This document shows positions 56,561-64,000 of a DNA stretch of 64,000 nucleotides, one piece after another (the stretch's first letter is position 1; every line of letters begins with the position of its first letter). This DNA is from Antedon mediterranea (Eukaryota > Echinodermata > Crinoidea > Comatulida > Antedonidae): positions 10,147,001 to 10,211,000 of the forward strand of contig NC_092680.1 of the NCBI RefSeq assembly GCF_964355755.1. The letters run 5' to 3'. The translations under genes and the position numbers were made by a program. The notes under the pieces were generated by a model. The model ran no database searches, was not told where the DNA came from, and was given only the letters and a program-made list of their open reading frames with translations.

Positions 56561-58835
56561 TGAAAAAAAAAAAATTAAAGAATTGTAGAAGAAGGTTGCA
56601 ACGTGAAAGTTTCTTATTCGGAACACAAGTGTATTTGATGAACTCTATTTAACCACCCCTGCTTAAATAAGCATGTAGACCTGCTGTCAAAACAGACATT
56701 TGAACTACTTACGTACCCAAAAATGATAACAAATATCATAATAAAATCGAATAAGAATGAATAATACACAGAAAGAACGTGGCAAAAATTAATAAATGAG
56801 AAAGATAGTGACGTTCGTCGCTTGTTTGACCATATTATGCACACATCACCTACATTTTGCAAGAATCGCCGATTTGAACATATCACATGCAAAACTCGAT
56901 TGAGCTCATGTTAAGTCAGGAACGCATCAATACATAATACCGACGATTTCCGGAATTCGATAACCACTGAAAGTAAAATCGCCTAGACCTAAGATTAGAT
57001 TTTTTAAGGCAGTTACACCGAGCTAATGCAAACTTGAGCTGCATAAAGCCGACAAAAACAGTTCGGTCATGTAATTTGTAAAATGTAATATTACAACACC
57101 ATAAGCAAACTACGAAAATATGTATATGTAGCAAATTTATACTTGGAAAAAGAGAGTTATTTTTAGAAAATTATAGTATGGGAGCCCGTTACATATGATT
57201 TCACCCCATTGCACCCAAAAGGTTTGACCCCTAAATGTTGTTAATAATATCAAAAGACTTTCCAACAAAATTCCCATCTGAATCATGGACAAAAGTTGGT
57301 ACAAACATAGAAGTGTGTGAGGACATAAAAAAAATGATATATTTTTGTTCTTAATATCAGGTCGGAAAGGTCATGTCAGCCCCCTATAAAGTTATAGTTA
57401 ATTTCACCCCATCTCACCCATGAACCAACATTTGTACAACATTGTAGTGTGTCAATACATAACAACAACAAAACAAAACTAACAAAATATCGGGTCGGAA
57501 AGGTCATGTCAGCTGCCATTAAAATAGCCCCATTCACGTTAATTTCAACCCACGTCATCCATACCAAAATCGGTAAAAAAAAGTCCGAAACTGACAAAAT
57601 ACCAGGTAGTAAAGGTTATGTCAGAGCCTCTTACAGTTCCATTCCTTTGTACCCCAGCACACCTTCCCCCTTTTGGTATGTGATACGTAATATACTAGGC
57701 CTACTATGTTTCTACCAATTTAGTATGGATGACGTCGGTTGAAATTAAAATGAAGGGATCACGTTAAGAGGGTCTTACCATCCCGACCTCATATTTTGTC
57801 ATTTTTTATTTTTTTTTTCTTATTTACTCACATACAAAATTTTTTGACAAAATTTAGTTCATGGATGAGATGGGGGGGGGGGGGTAACTATGACCTGACA
57901 TGACCTTTCCGACCTGGTATTTGTTTTTTTATGTCCTCACACACTTCTTTTTTTGAAAAAATGTTGGTCCATGGGTAAGATGGGGTGAAATAAACCGTTT
58001 TGGAGGATTTCCGAGGGGTCCTGGAGACTAGACCCGACCCCCGGGGTCAGGCTGACAAACTTTTTTTTTAAATGTTTTTGGTAGTATTAACAACGGTCGT
58101 ATGTACTGAAATCATATGTTAGCCTATTAATCATATGCTGGCATATTAAGGTCTGGTTATATCAATAAGGATATATTATTTTCATTAGGGCCTACATATA
58201 GGCCTAATTAGCATTTTGAAAGAAAAATAACAATGTGTCTATAATAAAGTAATAATGTTACACAATGGGAAGACTTTTGATTTAAAGACTCTTTACTTGA
58301 AATAGACTAATCGGTTGATTAATTGGATTTAGGTTATTTATCTCTTTCTTTGATGACATTAAAATTATATATAGAAACGCAAAACAAAATATTACTGTAT
58401 ATAATAGGTCTATTTGCGTCAATGAAGAAATAAACTCATATTTTGTTGAGAATGTGTCGCATTAACATCTAAACCTTAGAATAACAACTAACATCGTTTT
58501 GTTATTATAAAGTTTAGTGATAATTTTAGCTAAGATCAAATATTTAAACTACTTTCCAAGAACGGTACGCGCACATCAATAAAGCTAAAATCCTGACATT
58601 CAACAAATATTAATTAAAATGATGATACTTTTAAAGAATAGTTCTTGCCTTTCACAAATTACGAGACTATAACTATTCATAATGTAATTTTACCTGAAAT
58701 TTATTTTATAAATTTGATACACGTTTGAAGCTCTTTGATCGACTTTGAAAAGCGCTATATAAGCAATTATAATTATTTATACATACAATGATTTTTATTA
58801 GAAACTTTATCGTTTTGTAAGAAAAATTCAGCTCT
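56561..58835. other. Intergenic or 5' intronic DNA upstream of the GPCR
   Basis: No further coding exon recognised. Contains the repeat cluster at 57180-58010 and several AGGCCTA octamers. The 5' UTR exon of the GPCR may lie here or further right. Confidence 0.45.
57180..58010. repeat. Local direct and inverted repeat cluster
   Basis: CGGAAAGGTCATGTCAGC recurs at about 57363 and 57496, with a decayed copy near 57606, and inverted as TGACATGACCTTTCCGACC near 57893. ATTTCACCCCAT(C/T) near 57190 and 57400 is inverted as ATGGGGTGAAAT near 57980. A 13-base G run lies at 57872-57884. It could be a decayed transposon with long inverted arms or a rearranged minisatellite. Confidence 0.6.
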
Positions 58836-58979
58836 GTTTACACTATCAAACTTAGTTTGACAAAACAAGTGTGATGTCCCCAAATGTGGTAGTGATATGC
58901 CAAAATATGGTAGTGATAATGATATATCCATGTATGGGCACATCACATTTTGTGTCACATAAAGTTTGGTAGTGTAGAC
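58836..58979. mobile_element. MITE-like element, about 144 bp
   Basis: Terminal inverted repeats GTTTACACTATCAAACTT (58836-58853) and AAGTTTGGTAGTGTAGAC (58962-58979) match at 16 of 18 positions. The interior has repeated TGGTAGTGATA strings. No clear target-site duplication was seen. Confidence 0.6.
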
Positions 58980-59595
58980 TGACTTTTAGGATTAAGGTAA
59001 GTGTTATTAGGGTGGACAGATGAAGTGTTTCGGACGGCGCGCCGCCCCCTCTTTCCATGAGAATGCACCGTCTTCATTTTGATGGTACAGTAACAGTAGC
59101 TCCGAGCCTCTTAGAGGATTTTGTAAAATTGGATTTGTACGGAACGCCTAAAGGGCAGTGATCGACACAAAATTGATGTCTATAAAATATAGTAAAATGT
59201 ACCGATATTCCTCTGAATTTGAAGAAAACAACAGATTTGTATCCAATCGTGTACACAATAATTAACTTTCGCTTAAATTACTATATTTTGATCATTTATT
59301 GTATACCAATTATTAGAAAGCACTACATGATACCATTAACGTATATTCATGAACATGTTGAATCTTCTCGTGCTAGGGAATTTATTATATACGAGCAATT
59401 ACATTGACAAATGAGCGTATGACTTTTCTTAATTTATTACCGTCTAATAGACCTAATTACCGACATTTAATTAGCTTTTTCTTTATGTGAGGTAAATTTC
59501 ACTTGCTTATATAATTGCCAATAACACCAAGCTGAGAGTCACGTGAACAAATCGATGGTATTATTGTCATGTTACACGAGAGTTATAGTAGCAAT
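58980..59595. other. Non-coding, nothing recognised
   Basis: No ORF with a known motif and no clear repeat; a GGCGCGCCGCC string lies near 59037. Confidence 0.4.
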
Positions 59596-59816
59596 GAAGA
59601 TTCAAGATTCAAGATTCAAGAAATTTTATTTGTCCATAAAAATGGAAATTCACTTTGCTTGGTAGATTAAAACAACAATATTGCAACAATTTAAAAACGT
59701 GCAGTATTATAACAGATTAAAAATACAAGATAAAAAGTTAAAAATACTGTTAAAAATGTAAAACTATTAAAAATTGCATTAACGTCTTACATTAGAATCT
59801 TGAATCTTGAATCTTC
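59596..59816. mobile_element. Short inverted-repeat element, 221 bp
   Basis: Perfect 22-bp terminal inverted repeats made of a GATTCAA-type triplication (left arm 59596-59617, right arm 59795-59816). The interior begins AAATTTTATTTGTCC, typical of short invertebrate interspersed repeats. It is followed by a small direct duplication GTCTTCAACATAACCTT (59818 and about 59839). Confidence 0.65.
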
Positions 59817-59859
59817 TGTCTTCAACATAACCTTAGAAGTGTCTTCAACATAACCTTTG

Positions 59860-62800
59860 AAGTTTCTCGGGGTAGGAATTCTTTAAAGTGGGAAATCACA
59901 TTGAAAAATTTGTATTTTTTTCGGTGGTATTTATTAGTCCAATAGCCTAATTGTCGACATCTGAAGTAGAACGTGCAATATTCATATTCAATATTCTTAT
60001 TATTCACTTGAAGTGAGGTTTAGGCCTACCTTTTTAGATCTTAATGCTCGACACTGCAGAAATACACTGCCCATATGAATGAATTTAAAAATTATAAAAT
60101 TACTCTACTCTACCAGAATCCCCTTCTCGATCTTCCGAAAGATGCACTGGGTTATTTAATGTGCATGTGAGCTAGTACATTGGACCTCAGCCTAGAAGAC
60201 TTGTCCTTATACCACCAGGACTATGGTCGAGGAAAAGTCTCGAATCTGATTTATTTGTGGTTTGCGGTGCCCTTGCCTTGACTCGACAAGTAATTAAAAC
60301 TCAACTTGTAAAAGATCATGATGAAAAATTAAAATGTGTTTGTTATTAAAAGCTATGAAAATAACATATTATTTGACAAAAGATGATTATAAATTATGAA
60401 AAGCCTACACAGATTAAATTAATAAACCTTTTAGAAGGTTACATTGTTAAAATCCCTCGGGTATTACACGATTCATGATCCGTGATTCCATGTCTTAAGT
60501 ACGTTTTCATCAATACAATTTGATTGCAGTATGTGTGACCGTACTGAAACATCAATGAGCGAGTAATAGGCCCACTGATCAGTATTGTTGTGCTGCTGCT
60601 GTGACATCCCAGAAGGTGTCACAATAATCATAAGAAGATTATAAATAAAAGATATTTCTTTAATGCTCTTACCTTTTTAAAATTCAGAAAAGTATATTAA
60701 AAAATGATTTTAATAATTGACATAATCAAAGAATATCTTTGTTTATGAATTAAATTATTGGTGATGATGCTGATTATTATTAGGAGAAGGATGATGATGA
60801 TGTACGCTGATTTTACATTTTGTTTTCGTAATGAAAGTTACCATTCCCTGTTTGTCGAACAGTTGGTTGTGTTTATGATGAGTTTATTTATCTGTCCAGA
60901 TTTCATATTGACTTTAGCAAAGCAACTGTCATCGATAATTTATTTTTCTAGGTAAATCTCCTTTGAATCATGTTAAACTTGGGAAAAATGAATACGATAA
61001 TACTGTATATGATATAATGAAATCGTTTACAAGACTGTAACATTTTGGCCCTGTCCAGATGGTTGATAACGATGAAAAATAAATTGTGTAAACGTACAAC
61101 GTATACCATCAAAATATTTCTCCTTAAAAGAATGATAAATAAAGATATTTTTAAAAAGTAAAAATATCAATAAAAGTACCTAGGATAAATGGAGAAAGCA
61201 TTATAAAAAGTTACCTTTATCAGCATTATAACTTAACTGCTATAATGCAAAACCCGGAATAAAATTGATAAATTTAGATTCTTAAATAGAGTTACAGATG
61301 ACTTAATAGACATTTAAATTAGGTTATACAAGATTTTGATAAGGATAATAGAATGATACAGGACTAAGGCATTCAGTTGTCATGATCTCTCTGTGAGACT
61401 CATGTCACTATTCACAGAAACCATATTTGGCCAGTTCAATCAGCTCAGTCGGTTTAAATGAAATTGTATCAAGATCACGTGCCTTTTAAAATTGTAGTAT
61501 GGACACATGTGACTCAATACAAGTTTTTCCTATTAAATGTAGTTTTTCGTATAAATAAATGTATTTAGAATCTGAACTTATGTTACCATCAAACCACAGT
61601 AGCCAGCTACGACTGTTAGACCTACATAAACACCGTACTGATGAAAATATGACCAATACCATTCACCAAACAGAGAGGTGTAAAACATGACGACCTATAA
61701 CTTGCCAATGTACACATTATAAGTACATGCAAGACAAAGTACCTAATAAATTATAGTTAGACTATCTTAAGGTAACTGCGCGGAAAAAGTTCAAGAACTA
61801 CATTGTGGATATCACACCCCCATTACTCAGTACACTATTTATTTTCAACAAGCTTGATTGATTTAATTCAGATTCTTTTACTTAAACATCACGTTTTAGG
61901 CTTCGTTTTCTCCTAAGATTTATCAATCGAATTACGATTTAAATTTCTCATTCAGTAGTAAATCGTTTATTGACTGTCAAACAGATATTATTTCACTTTA
62001 TCTAGTGCATGTGAGGACATTCATGACTCTACGTGTAGTTAATCTCAACTTCAAACAGGCAAAATAGTGATACTTTCCACAATATTTTTGTTGATGGCTG
62101 TAAACGGTTAATAAATTCACAATGTAATTTTGAAGGATAATTCTATGGCACTTTTTTCTTTTACTTCGTAAACCGCTTTCTTTCTCTCTGTAGTACTTCA
62201 CCTTATTCCGTGATCCAATGGGCTATTAGGAGGCAGCATATTCGAAAGAATATGAATGTTTGCTTAGTAGGACTTTTGATGGAAAGTTCAACAGATGCAC
62301 GGTAAAACTTCGTGGTTCATGCTATAAAAAATAATATTGTGCATCAAAAAATGTCTATACTATATCATTTGCGATAACCTGAGAACTTTTACGCTAACTG
62401 TGGTGTCGTCCCAATATCTCCGCATGCGCACAATTAATTAACATGACGTAGTTTGGTCGTCGGTCTCGCAAATCAAAAGCTCCCTAACTAAATGTCCTAC
62501 CTCTTATCACTCATGCTTATATACATTATGTTTGAGGTTTGTTACACTAGGCATAAGGTCACGGTCTAAGAAACAAAATCAATCTCAAGAAGCTTTATTT
62601 GTTATTCACTTGATACTATTATTTAATTAATATCAATTTATTACCATACTGTATTTCACCCGATTCCCGCTATCCGTAATCACATGTGATTCTGTATTAC
62701 GGAATTTTCCTATTGGATACTGGGCAAGCATTAGCACTGAGAGTCGGGTAGGCCTAATACTTTACTATAACTACGAGTTTTAAAATATATTAATCTAGTT

Positions 62801-64000
62801 GCTAGTAAAGTTTCATTAGAATTCATTAACACTATCATTCAGTCGTAAGAAGAAGTCGCTAGCCTTAACATTTCATTACTTTCATACGACAAAGGAACTG
62901 TATGATAAAACTGCAGTCACTGTGTCTATTCTGTGCTATAACTAACGAATATCGAATTAAATACAGGTAGGTCTCTCCAATTAGAATAACTTTTAATTTG
63001 GATTAATTCACAGCGATGACTAGTATTGACTAATTATAGCGCTGATATAACACAAGAAATGACCTTTTGGACATTCATGTGGGTTTAATTTCTTATAATT
63101 TTATTGTGGCATATATTTTATTAATATAATTTTAATAATTATAAACTGGTCAAAATGGGCAGATGAAATTGTATAAACACATTTTCCTGGTTACATTTTA
63201 AAGAGAAGATTGATTTAATTATCCGACAAAATAATTAGTAATTGTGAGCCGAACGTAGACTCGATTCTCAATCGGTATCATTCCAATTCGGAAGAATCGG
63301 CTGTAATATGTTGGTTTTGGGCTTCTGGGAATAATCTCTAAGTACGTCCCTATTAACCCGTAATGTTACTTAAATGTATCTATGTAAATATCATGTTTCT
63401 ACTTTGTCATTAAAATCAAACAAAACCACACTACAATTAAAGAATTTTAGCAAACTGGTCTATAAAATGTAACTGCAAAATATGAATACAGTACATCATA
63501 ATGGGTATTCATGACGCTGAACGATGTCATCCCCTTTTTTAAAGGTAAACAAAGATAGAAAATGACCGTTAGATGAGGAATACTATAATCCTATGTTCAT
63601 CCCACATCTCTCCCAATCCTGGAATCAGTCAATGTATGCTTCGTTACGTTTTATCATGCATGTAGAACATATTTTATTAGGCCTATTATGATTCTGAATT
63701 TATATAAATATTATCACCATCAACTAAAGATGAATTAAATCTGTTCTTGTCATTGTCATTGAATTATTTTTTCCAAATAAAAAGAATGTTGTATTTATTG
63801 TTACGTATAGGCCTACTCCATATTAGCAAATACCTTAGTTTTCAATTTATAGACCTATTTTAATCACGCTACACAGGACCTTGTAACAATTTTAGTTCCT
63901 GTTTGAAAAAAAAATTATAAACGTAATATTCAATATTTAAAAAAAATAAGATGTTATTTAAGTCCATCAAATGGTCTTTAATAAACAAATTCTCTCCTCT
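59860..64000. other. Right end, no recognisable gene
   Basis: AT-rich DNA with short, motif-free open frames. Around 60110-60290 the sequence is less AT-rich and resembles an old interspersed repeat (GGGTTATTTAATGTGCATGTGAGC...), family not identified. AGGCCTA octamers lie near 60023, 62750, 63680 and 63810. No exon could be supported. Confidence 0.45.

Overview
The window looks like nuclear DNA from an invertebrate, most likely a deuterostome such as an echinoderm. The reasons are AT-rich sequence, spliced genes, a GnRH/corazonin-type GPCR, and many scattered TAGGCCTA octamers. Lineage is inference from style; no single marker proves it. I see no rRNA, tRNA or CRISPR feature.

Layout. Positions 1-1720 are left flank with no recognisable gene. 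From about 1721 to 51667 (about 50 kb) everything is one head-to-tail array of a Helentron-type rolling-circle transposon family. It holds two very large autonomous copies (about 6806-22920 and 25234-43252) and thirteen short non-autonomous units of about 1.14-1.5 kb. All are in the + orientation. The short units share roughly 140 bp of 5' end with the large copies and have a related 3' tail, so they read as internally deleted derivatives of the same family. Many begin with a small hairpin (stem AACTCGTC/GACGAGTT), and some end in a second hairpin (stem GGTTATCCGC/GCGGATAACC).

Each autonomous copy has one uninterrupted giant ORF (3043 and 3131 aa). Its order is: N-terminal hydrophobic anchor, PHD finger, basic linker, a herpesvirus-tegument-type (C76-like) cysteine protease domain, an OTU cysteine protease domain, Lys/Arg-rich 18-residue repeats, a Cys/His-rich DUF6570-like region, a Helitron Rep (HUH plus YxxxY) domain, a PIF1-type helicase and a C-terminal EEP endonuclease. 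Upstream lie tandem cassettes with splice-site-like signals, then a compact leader fold of three hairpins inside an outer stem. This fold keeps its pairing between the two copies through compensatory changes although the surrounding leader DNA does not align. Downstream are duplicated exon-like blocks.

Right flank (51668-64000). A three-exon GPCR gene of the GnRH/corazonin/AKH receptor family lies on the minus strand (54894-56560; 376 aa when spliced). Beyond it are two MITE-like inverted-repeat elements, a local direct and inverted repeat cluster, and otherwise unrecognised non-coding DNA.

Most interesting candidates: the covarying leader fold; exact 6-bp gains that create TAGGCCTA at TA dinucleotides; the membrane-anchored, two-protease Helentron polyprotein; and the satellite-like Helentron array carrying paired CRE palindromes in most units.
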